From NCBI GenBank assembly GCA_947644325.1, contig CANRZD010000011.1:1-33092 (forward strand): a stretch of DNA of 33,092 nucleotides, written 5' to 3'. Below the pieces are notes generated by a model. That model saw nothing but the letters and a program-made list of their open reading frames with translations, did no database searches and was not told the DNA's origin. The stretch's first letter is position 1, and each line of letters opens with the position of its first letter. Positions 7,394 to 15,808 of the stretch are shown here, in pieces. The stretch is from an uncultured Clostridia bacterium (lineage in GTDB: Bacteria; Bacillota; Clostridia; Oscillospirales; Acutalibacteraceae). The position numbers and the translations under genes are program-made.

Positions 7394-8306
7394 AGGCCCC
7401 CTCCCTTCTTCTGCCCCCGGCCAGATAGGCCCGGTAGATCTCATCCAAGGGCGGGCGCAGAAGCTTTGCCTCATAAAGGCTCTTCCCCTGCCCCACCGCC
7501 CCGGAAATAATGGCGGGCATTTCTTTTTCCGAGTCGATTTCCTTCTGCCACAGCCCCTCCTGCAGCCGGAACCCAGGGGGCGCTTCCTCCCCCCCGGCCA
7601 GCCGCAGCGCCGCCCGAAAGCGCACCCCCGCCCCCTTGCGCAGGATCTCCTTGTCCCCCCGGGCTATGAGCACGCCGTCCAGCATCAAAGAGAAATTGTC
7701 GCAGACCTTTTCGGCGTACCACATGTTCCGGGTGCCCAGCAGCAGGGCGATGCCCTCCTCCCGCACCAGATAGCGCAAAAGCTCCCGCACGATCTCCGCG
7801 GTGTCCGGGTCCAGGCCCCGGGCCGCCTCGTCCATGAGCAGCACCCGGGGGGAGTGCATCAGCGCCCGGGCCAGGCTGGCCCGCCGGGCCACGCCGGTGG
7901 GCAAAGAGGCCGCCTTTTCGTCCCGATACTCCCAGATGTCCAGCCGGTGCAGCAGAAAGGAGGAGCGCTCCAGGGCGTCGTTTGTGTCCATGCCGTGCAG
8001 GCCCGCGAAAAACAGCAGGTTTTCCGACAAGGTCATGGCGCCGTAAAGGGGCGCTGTCTCCAGCACCGCCCCCATCACCCCGTGGAGCTTCGCCATCTCA
8101 AAGGCCGGGGAAAGCCCCAAAACCGAGCAGTCCCCCGCCGTGGGCCTGCACAGCCCGCACAGCAGGCGGATAAGGGTGGTCTTCCCCGAGCCCTCCTTAC
8201 CGGCGCAGGCCATGGCGCTGCCGGGCTTCACCTGCAGGTTCATCCCCTGCAGCACCGTGCGCCCCGCGTATTGCTTTGTGAGCCCGAAGGCCGCGATGGC
8301 GTCCAT
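7323..8306 (-). CDS. ABC transporter ATP-binding protein with degenerate motifs
   Basis: A 327-residue ABC ATPase that pairs with the overlapping permease. Walker A GKEGSGKTT (about 36-44), Walker B VLLMDEAARGLDP with its D-loop, and overall length are normal. Three other conserved positions are altered: the Q-loop glutamine is Glu (AVLETAPLYG), the signature LSGG reads LPTGV, and the H-loop histidine is Arg (LLLGTRNMW). The C-terminal 90 residues after RGDKEI form an accessory region ending in a charged Glu/Lys/Pro tail. Such changes usually mean slow or asymmetric hydrolysis. It may act only as a homodimer with two odd sites or with another ATPase. The bases at these codons were read directly and no frameshift is evident. 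Confidence 0.85.
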   Translation of the reverse strand: MDAIAAFGLTKQYAGRTVLQGMNLQVKPGSAMACAGKEGSGKTTLIRLLCGLCRPTAGDCSVLGLSPAFEMAKLHGVMGAVLETAPLYGAMTLSENLLFFAGLHGMDTNDALERSSFLLHRLDIWEYRDEKAASLPTGVARRASLARALMHSPRVLLMDEAARGLDPDTAEIVRELLRYLVREEGIALLLGTRNMWYAEKVCDNFSLMLDGVLIARGDKEILRKGAGVRFRAALRLAGGEEAPPGFRLQEGLWQKEIDSEKEMPAIISGAVGQGKSLYEAKLLRPPLDEIYRAYLAGGRRREGAYEQPAGPEPKDKPAEGGDGGKEA

Positions 8307-8329
8307 ACACGCCCCCCTTTCCCCAAAAA

Positions 8330-8917
8330 TCAGCGCCGCATCTCCGAGGTGCCGTGCTCGCGCAGGTACGTGGCCTCCAGGTCGGCCAGATGGAGCTTCA
8401 CCGCCAGCGGGCAGCGGTCAAAGGCCGTGCTGAGTGCAAAGCCCCCGCCCTTTACAGAGTCGTCAAACCCGCCCATATGCCAGCGGATGGCCATGGCTTC
8501 GGCGGGCTTCAAGCGCACGAAGCGCTCTACCAGATACACCGATTTCTCCCCGTGCCCGTAGGGGAAGGCGTCCTCTACCATGTAGAAGGGCTTTTTCTCC
8601 CACTGGCCGGTCTCGTCGTTTTTCACGTTGCGGGTGGATGCCTTATAAAACTGCGCCTTGCACACGTCGTGCAGCAGCCCGCACAGAGCGAAGCTCTCCT
8701 CGCTGTCCCCCTCCTCGAAGTACTTGGCCCGCAGCACCTTGTAGACGTTCAGGCTGTGCATGACCAGGCCCGACTCGCAGGCACAGTGGTACTTTGTGCT
8801 GGCCGGGGCCGTGAAGAAGTCCGTGCCGGAAAGCCAGGAAAGCAGCTTTTCTCCACCGTCCCGGGCCACGTGCTCCTTGAAGATGCCGGTAAATTCGTCC
8901 TTATACGCGTTTTCCAT
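8330..8917 (-). CDS. HD-domain phosphohydrolase
   Basis: A 195-residue soluble protein with the metal-binding HD pattern: His in GLVMHSLNVY, the His-Asp pair in GLLHDVCK, a third His in YGHGEKS, a fourth in IRWHMGG and the closing Asp in LHLADLEATY. This pattern is that of HD-superfamily metal-dependent phosphohydrolases acting on nucleotides or RNA ends; it most resembles the isolated HD proteins often annotated only as hydrolase, with some likeness to the HD part of YhaM. Substrate unknown. ATG 8917 follows a GGGGAGGG site. It sits 23 nt from the ABC ATPase and 24 nt from the YitT gene, all on one strand, so these may be cotranscribed. Confidence 0.82.
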   Translation of the reverse strand: MENAYKDEFTGIFKEHVARDGGEKLLSWLSGTDFFTAPASTKYHCACESGLVMHSLNVYKVLRAKYFEEGDSEESFALCGLLHDVCKAQFYKASTRNVKNDETGQWEKKPFYMVEDAFPYGHGEKSVYLVERFVRLKPAEAMAIRWHMGGFDDSVKGGGFALSTAFDRCPLAVKLHLADLEATYLREHGTSEMRR

Positions 8918-8941
8918 GGGACCCTCCCCTTCTTCCCGCCG

Positions 8942-9835
8942 TCAGACCGTGCGGAAACCCTTTCCGATGATCTCGCTGGTGTTGGTGATGAACATGAAGG
9001 ACTTGGGGTCGATGCTCTTGCACTTCTGCCGCAGGCGCACGGCCTCGCCCCGGCGGCAGGCAATGAGGACCACTTTACAGTCCGCCTGGGTGTAGGCGCC
9101 CATGGCGTCTATGACCGTAGAGCTGTGGCCCAGGTCCTTGATGATGTAGTCGCAGATCTCCTGGGGCTTTGTGGTGACAATGGCAAAAAACTTGCACAGA
9201 TTGATGCTTTCTATGACGGAATCCACCACAAAAGCCTTCAAAAACAGGCCCAGCAGGGAAAACAGGCCCGTCTTCATGCCAAAGATAAAGCAGGAGGACA
9301 GGGCGATGAGGCTGTCGCTGACAAAGAGGGCCTTGCCGATATCCGTAAGGGCCGTGTACTTTTTTAATATCATGGCCACGATGTCCGTGCCCCCGCTGGA
9401 GGCGTTGCTGTTAAAGAGCAGGGCCGAGCCCACCGCCGGCAGCATGATGGCAAAGCACAGCTCCAGAAGGGGCTGGTCGGTAAAGGGCCGCTCCATGGGG
9501 AATATCCTCTCGAAAAGCCACGTCTCAAAGGAGAACAGGATGCTGCAGTAGGCCGTCCAGAAGCCGAAATCGGTGCCCAGGAAGATGAACCCCACTACCA
9601 GCAGCGCAATATTGATGGCCGACATGAGCGTGGCGGGCGACATGGCCGGGATGGGGATCAGGCGGCCCAGCAAGATGGACAGGCCGCTGACGCCGCCGGT
9701 GGTGAAGTTATTGGGGAACTTGAAAAAGTAGACCCCCAGGGAAAGCAGGAACACCCCTGCGTTGATCGTTAAAAATTTCTTGATGCCGCCCTCGCCGATC
9801 TTCAGCAGGGGGTTTTTAGGTGAAGCTTCCTCCAT
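8942..9835 (-). CDS. YitT family membrane protein (DUF161 plus DUF2179)
   Basis: A 297-residue protein with five or six membrane helices over roughly 20-200 and a C-terminal cytoplasmic DUF2179 domain (about 205-297, containing CDYIIKDLGHSSTVIDAMGAYT and the ending FMFITNTSEIIGKGF). The first helical part carries the family features NNFTTGGVSGLSILLG and NSNASSGGTDIVA. YitT proteins are common in Firmicutes, often in several copies, and their transport substrate is not established. The frame opens at 9865, but ATG 9835 has a GGAGG site 8 nt upstream and is the better start. It is 33 nt downstream of the isomerase gene. Confidence 0.92.
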   Translation of the reverse strand: MEEASPKNPLLKIGEGGIKKFLTINAGVFLLSLGVYFFKFPNNFTTGGVSGLSILLGRLIPIPAMSPATLMSAINIALLVVGFIFLGTDFGFWTAYCSILFSFETWLFERIFPMERPFTDQPLLELCFAIMLPAVGSALLFNSNASSGGTDIVAMILKKYTALTDIGKALFVSDSLIALSSCFIFGMKTGLFSLLGLFLKAFVVDSVIESINLCKFFAIVTTKPQEICDYIIKDLGHSSTVIDAMGAYTQADCKVVLIACRRGEAVRLRQKCKSIDPKSFMFITNTSEIIGKGFRTV

Positions 9836-9868
9836 GTTCCCATCCTCCGTTGCGTTTCTGCGCATTTG

Positions 9869-10711
9869 TTATTTTATTAAGTTTTCCAGGAATTTCACAG
9901 CCAGCCCGATGTCCCCCTCGGGGTCGTCGCCCACCTCGCGCTCGATGGTGAGGAAGCCCGTGAAGCCGATCTCGTGAAGGGCCTTCAGGTAGTTGGGGAA
10001 ATCCACGTCCCCTTCGCCCAGGGGCAGCTCGATGTAGGAGGGGTCATTGAGCATTTCCGCCTCCACCATGCCGTAGAGCACCTCCGGGTCCCGCACGGCC
10101 AGACGGCGGCCGTCCTTGGCGTGGGTGTGCACGATGTAGTCCTTCAAGGTATACACCGCCTGCACCGGGTCGTCCCCGGTGACCATGACGAAGTTGGCCG
10201 GGTCCAGGTTCACCGCCACGCCCGTGGAGTGCAGCCCGTCCAAAAAGCCCTTGAGGGTGGCAGCCTTCTCGGGGCCGGTCTCAATGGCGAAGTGGGCCTC
10301 CATAGAATCCGCATAGGCCGCCAGCTTCCCGCAGGCCTCCTGCATGACGGCGTACCGGGGATGGGCGGGGTCTTCGGGCACCACGCCGATGTGGGTAGTG
10401 ACCACGTCTGTCTCCAGGTCCTTTGCCAGGTCCAGAATGCGCTTGGACTGCTCGATGAGCCCGGGGTTCAGCTCAGTGTTCACAAACCCCTTGCCCAGGT
10501 CGCCGCACAGGGCGGAGACTGTAAGGCCGTTATCCTTTACAGCCTTCAAGAATTCCCTGCGCTTGTCCCCTGTCATCTTTTCCGGGGACATTTCCCCTCT
10601 TGTGGCATACACCTGAATGCCCTTGGCCCCCAGGGCCGCGGCCTTCTTCAGGGCGGTGAGCATGTCCGTGCGGAAAGAATCCAGCATGACGCCGATAGAA
10701 AATGGATACAT
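9869..10711 (-). CDS. Sugar phosphate isomerase/epimerase (TIM barrel)
   Basis: A 280-residue protein of the xylose isomerase-like TIM-barrel family. Recognisable strands include GAKGIQVYA, LTVSALCGDLG, VVTTHIG, AIETGPE, VAVNLDPANF and YIVHTHAKDG; Glu, Asp, His and Glu residues at the strand ends (AIETG, LDPANF, HTHAKD, LTIERE) form the usual divalent-metal site. Members act on ketoses, inosose (IolE, IolH) or related sugars; the exact substrate cannot be read. ATG 10711 has an AAGGAGA site. It is 32 nt downstream of a Gfo/Idh/MocA dehydrogenase on the same strand, a pairing typical of sugar or inositol catabolism. Confidence 0.88.
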   Translation of the reverse strand: MYPFSIGVMLDSFRTDMLTALKKAAALGAKGIQVYATRGEMSPEKMTGDKRREFLKAVKDNGLTVSALCGDLGKGFVNTELNPGLIEQSKRILDLAKDLETDVVTTHIGVVPEDPAHPRYAVMQEACGKLAAYADSMEAHFAIETGPEKAATLKGFLDGLHSTGVAVNLDPANFVMVTGDDPVQAVYTLKDYIVHTHAKDGRRLAVRDPEVLYGMVEAEMLNDPSYIELPLGEGDVDFPNYLKALHEIGFTGFLTIEREVGDDPEGDIGLAVKFLENLIK

Positions 10712-10743
10712 AATAATTCTCCTTATTTTGTCAATAAATATTG

Positions 10744-11799
10744 TCAGCCGTTGAGCACGATCTCCCTGTGCTGCTCAGAGGAATCGTAAATGGCCTGCAT
10801 CATCTGTGCGGTGACGATCACCGTGTCGATATGGCTGGGCAGCTTCTTCCCGGTCTTCACGCAGTCGATGAAAGCGTCGATCTCGTTCTGGAACATGTCC
10901 CGGGTGGTGTACTGGGGGGTGTATTCCACCAAAGCGCCGTTTTCCACGGTGTAAAGGGTAAACTCTTTACCATACTGCAGCCGGATGCCGGCCTTGTCCC
11001 CCATGAAGTCGATATACTGCTCGGCCACGCCAATGTTCTGGGCCCAGGCGCCGTTTAAGGTGATGACCGGGCCGGAGGTGCGGATCATGCCGGTGACGGA
11101 ATCATCCACGTCGTAGACGCCGTCGTACTTGGGGGGTCCGGCCCACATGTCTTTATAGACATAGCCTTCCATATCCTTGCCCAGCTTGCAGAAGGCCTCG
11201 CCGGTGACAGTGTGGACCGTGGGGTCGCCGCAGCAGTACATGACGATGTCCAGGTAGTGCACGCCCCAGTCGATAAGGGCGCCGCCGCCCGCAATGGCTT
11301 TGGTGGTAAAGGCCCCGCCCAGCCCGGGGATGGAACGGTGGGCCCGGAAGCTCGCGTACACATGGTGGATATGGCCCAAACGGCCGGAGTCGATGTACTC
11401 CTTGATGCGGTTCACGCCGTCGTTGAAGCGGTTGACCACGCCGATGTTCAGCACCTTTCCGGTCTCGTGCTGCACCTTCTGCATCTCCAGGGCCTCGGCG
11501 TAGGTGCGGGCGGCGGGCTTTTCACACAGCACGTTCTTCCCGGCCCGCAGGGCGTCCATGGCGATGACCGGGTGCATGTCGTTGGGGGTGCAGACGGACA
11601 CGGCCTCGATCTCGGGGTCGCTAAGCACCTGGTGGTAGTCCACCACCGCCGTGCCGCAGCCGTACTGCTTCACGGCCTTCTCAGCGCGCTCGGGGATAAT
11701 GTCGCAGAAATACTTGATCTCCGCCTGGGGGTTCTTCATGTAAGAGGGGATATGGGCGGCGTTGGCGATGGTGCCGCAGCCAATGACAGCAACCTTCAT
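10744..11799 (-). CDS. Gfo/Idh/MocA family NAD(P)-dependent oxidoreductase
   Basis: A 351-residue dehydrogenase. The N-terminal Rossmann fold starts MKVAVIGCGTIANAAHIP, with the nucleotide-binding GxGxxA pattern, and includes CTPNDMH and the catalytic-lysine motif CEKPAA (about 91-96). The C-terminal alpha/beta domain follows, with GGALIDWGVHYLDIVMYC supplying the conserved Asp and His of the active site. The family oxidises sugars, inositols and similar polyols using NAD(P). ATG 11799 follows an AAGGAGAG site, and a strong promoter lies at 11847-11875. It leads a two-gene unit with the isomerase, so the pair probably interconverts one sugar; which one is unknown. Confidence 0.93.
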   Translation of the reverse strand: MKVAVIGCGTIANAAHIPSYMKNPQAEIKYFCDIIPERAEKAVKQYGCGTAVVDYHQVLSDPEIEAVSVCTPNDMHPVIAMDALRAGKNVLCEKPAARTYAEALEMQKVQHETGKVLNIGVVNRFNDGVNRIKEYIDSGRLGHIHHVYASFRAHRSIPGLGGAFTTKAIAGGGALIDWGVHYLDIVMYCCGDPTVHTVTGEAFCKLGKDMEGYVYKDMWAGPPKYDGVYDVDDSVTGMIRTSGPVITLNGAWAQNIGVAEQYIDFMGDKAGIRLQYGKEFTLYTVENGALVEYTPQYTTRDMFQNEIDAFIDCVKTGKKLPSHIDTVIVTAQMMQAIYDSSEQHREIVLNG

Positions 11800-11846
11800 G
11801 ATGGCACTCTCCTTAGTTTTTTTCGCAGGGTTTCGGGCTTATGGTG

Positions 11847-11875
11847 ATTATACTCTACCGGGGCGGCTTTTGCAA
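11847..11875 (-). promoter_or_regulatory. Sigma-A promoter of the oxidoreductase-isomerase unit
   Basis: TTGCAA (11870-11875) and a perfect TATAAT (11847-11852) on the minus strand, spacer 17 bp, about 40 nt upstream of the ribosome site of the oxidoreductase gene. Confidence 0.85.
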
Positions 11876-11913
11876 TGCATATTTTACAAAAATCTCCCTT
11901 ATTTTTTTCACGA

Positions 11914-11942
11914 TTTACACGGCGCGCCAAATGTGCTACAAT
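11914..11942 (+). promoter_or_regulatory. Sigma-A promoter of the nitroreductase locus
   Basis: TTTACA (11914-11919) and TACAAT (11937-11942) with a 17-bp spacer, 37 nt before the ATG. It is divergent from the oxidoreductase promoter and about 40 bp away from it. Confidence 0.75.
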
Positions 11943-11978
11943 AAGGAAGAAAATTTTGAAAGGGAAAGGAAGCCCCCT

Positions 11979-12670
11979 ATGAATGAAACCATCCAAGTCC
12001 TGATGAACCGCAAGTCCGTCCGCCAGTTTGAGGAAAAGCCCATCCCCGCCGACGTGAAAGAGGCCATTCTGGCCGCGGCCATGCGCGCCCCCACGGCGGG
12101 CAACTCCATGCTCTACTCTATTTTAGACATCACCGACCAGAAGCTCAAGGACCTGCTGGCCGAAAGCTGCGACCAACAGCCCCCATGGTCTGGGTGTTCC
12201 TGGCCGACTACCGCCGCTGGGTGCGCAAGTTCGCCCAGGCCGGGTGCGAGGCCCCCAAGCCCCGCATGAGCGACCTGATCTTAGCCACCAACGACACGGT
12301 CATAGCCGCCCACGCCGCCTGCGTGGCCGCCGAGAGCCTGGGCGTGGGGTCCTGCTACATCGGGGACATCATCGAACAGTGGGAGACCCACCAGAAGGCC
12401 TTTCATCTGCCCCAGTTCGTGGCCCCGGTGTCCATGCTGGTCTTCGGCTACCCCACCCAGCTGCAGAAGGACCGCAAGCAGACCAGCCGGTTCCCCAAGG
12501 AAATGATCGTCTTTGAGAACGCCTACCACGACCTGACCGACGAAGAGCTGACGGCCTACTACGACGACGAAAAGGCCGCCGCCTTCTGCAAGCGGAAATA
12601 CACCTCTGACTTCGCCCTGGAGATGGAGCGCTCCACCAAGGAGATCGTGAAAAACTGGATGGGCGAGTAA
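11979..12670 (+). pseudogene. Nitroreductase family protein, disrupted by an internal out-of-frame deletion
   Basis: The gene begins at ATG 11979 after an AAAGGA site and encodes a typical FMN-dependent NADPH nitroreductase N terminus (RKSVRQFEEKPIP, APTAGNSMLYS) up to about 12177. It then leaves frame; the correct continuation (MVWVFLADYRRWVRKFAQAG through a C terminus at 12670) is read one base out of phase from 12185. Family members have a short segment here, roughly QPFIAKAP before MVWVF, that is missing. Loss of about 16 bp between C-runs at 12178-12186 would explain both the missing residues and the phase. Promoter, ribosome site and both halves are otherwise intact, so the event is recent, or a sequence error. 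As written, the full enzyme cannot be made. Confidence 0.87.
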
Positions 12671-12689
12671 CTTAAAGAAAAGAACGCAC

Positions 12690-12733
12690 AAGCGCGCCGC
12701 AAGGGATTTCCCTTTACAGCGCGCTTTCTTTTT
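12690..12733 (+). terminator. Terminator after the nitroreductase locus
   Basis: Stem AAGCGCGC (12690-12697) with GCGCGCTT (12719-12726), inner stem AAGGG/CCCTT, then TTTCTTTTTT. The minus-strand helicase gene ends at its foot, so the hairpin may serve both strands. Confidence 0.85.
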
Positions 12734-15700
12734 TCAAAACAAGCTCAACTGCTCCACCGGCCTCTCCCTTTGGGGGATGGCTTCCCTTTCCAGAAGCTCC
12801 GGGGGAAGCTCCTCCAGAAAGGGCGAGGGCTCACCGGAAGACAGAAGGATAAGCTCCTTTTTGGCCCGGGTCATGCCCACGTAGAGCAGGCGGCGCTCCT
12901 CTTCTACATCGTTTACGCCCTTGGCAGACTCCAGCGGCAGGGTGCCCTTGTCCACCCCGGCCAGAAACACCACCGGGAACTCCAGGCCCTTGGCCCCGTG
13001 CAGCGTGCTCAGGTACACCGCCCCGGAGGCGTAGCCCTTCCCAGCGGGGCGGCGCAGGTCGCCTTCCTCCCCCAGCAGCATCCGCTGTGTGAACTCCCCT
13101 ATGCTGGAGGAAAACGCCGCCATGCTCTGCAGCCGCCGGAGCCCCTTGGCCTGGGGCCACTGGGCCGCCCAGCCCTCCAAAAGCTTTTCGGGCTTTTCCT
13201 TCAGCCGGGGCGTATACGCCTCCACCTTGTCAAAAAAATCCTGGGGCGGCGTGCGGCAGTTCCACAGAAGCTTCAAGCAGCTTTGCCGGGCGCATTCATC
13301 AGCGGGGTCCAGCAGGCAGCGGAAAAAGGCTAGGGTGCCCACCACGGCGTCCTCCTCCAGAAAATCCTCCCGGCCGCCGATGATGCAGGGGATGTCCTCC
13401 CGCCTTAGGCTGCGCTCCAGCAAGGCCAGCTGGCGGCGGGTGCGGCACAGCACCGCTATCTCTGAAAAGGCGTAAAAGCCCTCCCGCTCCCGGGCTCCCA
13501 GCATGTCCACGCCCCCGGCCATGGCGGCAATCTCCCTTGCCATGAACCACCCCTCCGAGAACCCGTCGCCCCCGGCGCAAAGGCGCACCTTAGGCCCCGA
13601 GGGAGCCCCGCTCGTAAGGGCCCGGGGTCCCCCGGGGTTGTGGGAGATGACGCCCAGGGCGCTCCCTAAGATCTCCGGGGTGGAGCGGTAATTCCGCGTC
13701 AGGCGGATCTCCCGCGTCTGGGGCCTGTCCTCTCTTAGGCGCGCAAAGCACCGGCCCACCGCCCCCCGGAAGCCGTAGATGGACTGGTCCGGGTCGCCGA
13801 TGACAAAGAATGTCTCCCCTCTCTGAGCCCAGTGCAGGGCCAGCCGGTACTGCAGACCGTTGCAGTCCTGGAACTCGTCCACCAGCAGGTGGGTGAAGGG
13901 CCTGGGGTCGGGCGGGTCCGTCTCCAGGGCCCGCAGCAGCAGGTCGTCAAAATCCAGCCGCCCGCCCATGCGCTCCCGGTACTGCGCCAGCAGCTCCTCG
14001 TCCACGGCGGCCTCCCTGGGCTCCAGGCCGTTTTTCCGGCGGGACACTTCTTCCAAAAACCGCCGTGGCGTCAGGCCCAGCCCCCGGCCCTCCAGAAGGC
14101 CTTCCGCAAGGCCCAGGGCCTCGCTTTCACTGAGAAGGGCCGGCCGGCCCAAAAGCTGCCAGCACAGGCTGTGAAAGGTGCCGATGGTCATGCCGGACAC
14201 CGCCCGCCTGCCCCCAAGCCTGGCGGAGAGCCGCCCCCGCAGCTCCTCCGCCGCCTGGTGGGTGAAGGTCACCGCCGTGATCTCCCTGGCCTTCGCGCCC
14301 CTGTGGGTGAGAAGGAACTCCACCCGGTCGCTGAGGGTCTTGGTCTTCCCCGCCCCGGGCCCGGCAATGACTGCCACCACCGCCTCTACTGCCTGGGCCG
14401 CGGCCCTCTGTTCTTCGTTGGGCAAGAGGGAGGCCGGGGCAGGCTTCGGCTTCGGCGCCCCCTTGGGCTTTGAGAGGGGCGCTTTCTTTTTCGCAGCTTT
14501 TTGAGGGCTGTACAACTGAAACAAGGTGGTCTGCCCCTGCAGGGCCTCGATCTCCCCGGGCGTCAGCAGAATTACCGAGCCGAACTGCCCGTCGAACCCG
14601 GCCTTGCGCTCTACCTGCCCCTGCCGCAGGCGGCGGATGCCCTCGGCCACGGCGGGGCCCGCCACCTGACGGATGTCGGAAAGGGGCGTCTTGCGCAATA
14701 TCTCAAACTCAGGGCCCAGCTCCCTGAGCATGGTTTCATAGCAGGCCTGTACCTTCTTTCCCCCTTCCGAAGCCCCGCAGGAGGCCCCGATGACCTCCGG
14801 CAGGGGGGCGAGGCTCTCAAAGGGCTTGGCGTTTTCCGGGCGATAGCCTTCCTCCCGGTCGGCCAGGTCCTCCACCCGGTGCTGCACCCCGATGGTCAGC
14901 TTCTTCCCGCACACGGGGCACAGGCCACCCAGGGCCTGGGTCTCCCCGGGGGTCAGCACCACCCCGCAACCCCGGTGGCCGTCCAGGTGGTACTTGCCCT
15001 CCTCCGGGAAAAACTCCAATGTGCCCCCAAAGCCCTCCCCGGTCTCGATGGCCCGCTTCATGGCCGGGTAAGATAGCTCTGTGTCCAGCAGGTTCCCTTC
15101 CCTCCCCAGCTTCTGGGGGGAGTGGGCGTCGGAATTGGACACCAGGGTGTACCCGTCCAGCTGGGAGACACGCCAGTTCATGGGCGGGTCTGAGGAAAGC
15201 CCCGTCTCCAGGGCGTGTATCTCCTGGGACAGGTCCCCAAAGCACTCCTCCACGGTGTTAAAGCCCGAAAAAGCGCCGAAAAGGGAAAAGTGCGGCGTCC
15301 AGATATGGGCCGGGATAAAGAGGGCCCGGGGGCAGGCCTCCAGAGTGATCTCCAGCAGGTCCCGGCTGTCCAGGCCCAGAATGGGCCGCCCGTCCGAGTG
15401 CAGGTTCCCGATGGCCTCCAGGCGGGCGGAAAGGTTCCGGGCGCTGTCAAAGTCGGGCAGGAGGATCACATTATGTACCTTGCGCACCCGGCCGTCCTTT
15501 TTGTAGATGGAGCTGATCTCCCCGGAAAGCACGAACCGGGTCTCCCCCTTCGGCCCCCCTTCCAGGCGGTACTGGGGCTTCAGGGTGTAGAAGCCCTCCT
15601 CCGCCGGGGCAAGCTGCTCCTCCAGTTCAGCCCGCCAGCCCGGGTGGGTGAAATCCCCCGTGCCCAGCAGGGCGATGCCCTTCTTCCGGGCCCACAGCTC

Positions 15701-15796
15701 CAGATGGGGTCCGTCGCAGTCCCGGCTGGTGGCCCGGGCGTAACGGGAGTGGATGTGCAAGTCTGCGATATAGATAGGAACCAGCCCCTTTCCCAC
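12734..15796 (-). CDS. Endonuclease Q-like PHP/zinc module fused to a UvrD/PcrA-type helicase
   Basis: A 1020-residue two-module protein. Residues 1-425 form a TIGR00375/EndoQ-like nuclease: PHP metal ligands in ADLHIHS (11-17), GDFTH (47-51), SGE (91-93), His108, PAHIW (162-166) and NSDAH (221-225), then a zinc site (Cys277, CPVC 293-296, IGVQHRVEDLADR). EndoQ cuts DNA 5' of deaminated bases. After a Lys/Pro/Ala-rich linker (431-455), residues 456-1020 are an SF1 helicase: Walker A AGPGAGKT (478-485), DEFQD, GDPDQSIYGFRGA, LTRNYRS, TLHGAKGLEFPVV and YVGMTRAK. The order suggests nicking at a damaged base followed by strand unwinding. The start is uncertain: GTG 15796 opens the frame, only 13 nt from a TATAAT box, while a Shine-Dalgarno-like AAAGGGG lies inside the frame. 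Confidence 0.92.
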   Translation of the reverse strand: MGKGLVPIYIADLHIHSRYARATSRDCDGPHLELWARKKGIALLGTGDFTHPGWRAELEEQLAPAEEGFYTLKPQYRLEGGPKGETRFVLSGEISSIYKKDGRVRKVHNVILLPDFDSARNLSARLEAIGNLHSDGRPILGLDSRDLLEITLEACPRALFIPAHIWTPHFSLFGAFSGFNTVEECFGDLSQEIHALETGLSSDPPMNWRVSQLDGYTLVSNSDAHSPQKLGREGNLLDTELSYPAMKRAIETGEGFGGTLEFFPEEGKYHLDGHRGCGVVLTPGETQALGGLCPVCGKKLTIGVQHRVEDLADREEGYRPENAKPFESLAPLPEVIGASCGASEGGKKVQACYETMLRELGPEFEILRKTPLSDIRQVAGPAVAEGIRRLRQGQVERKAGFDGQFGSVILLTPGEIEALQGQTTLFQLYSPQKAAKKKAPLSKPKGAPKPKPAPASLLPNEEQRAAAQAVEAVVAVIAGPGAGKTKTLSDRVEFLLTHRGAKAREITAVTFTHQAAEELRGRLSARLGGRRAVSGMTIGTFHSLCWQLLGRPALLSESEALGLAEGLLEGRGLGLTPRRFLEEVSRRKNGLEPREAAVDEELLAQYRERMGGRLDFDDLLLRALETDPPDPRPFTHLLVDEFQDCNGLQYRLALHWAQRGETFFVIGDPDQSIYGFRGAVGRCFARLREDRPQTREIRLTRNYRSTPEILGSALGVISHNPGGPRALTSGAPSGPKVRLCAGGDGFSEGWFMAREIAAMAGGVDMLGAREREGFYAFSEIAVLCRTRRQLALLERSLRREDIPCIIGGREDFLEEDAVVGTLAFFRCLLDPADECARQSCLKLLWNCRTPPQDFFDKVEAYTPRLKEKPEKLLEGWAAQWPQAKGLRRLQSMAAFSSSIGEFTQRMLLGEEGDLRRPAGKGYASGAVYLSTLHGAKGLEFPVVFLAGVDKGTLPLESAKGVNDVEEERRLLYVGMTRAKKELILLSSGEPSPFLEELPPELLEREAIPQRERPVEQLSLF

Positions 15797-15808
15797 TGTT
15801 TTTAGGCT

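Noticed and set aside
6645-8561. A 638-codon open frame on the plus strand opposite the ABC genes.
   Set aside because: It runs antisense to the permease, ATPase and part of the HD gene, all of which carry clear family motifs. Long antisense frames are a by-product of GC-rich codon bias. It has no ribosome site or recognisable domain.
8354-9367. A 337-codon plus-strand open frame opposite the HD and YitT genes.
   Set aside because: Antisense to two recognised genes and no protein motif.
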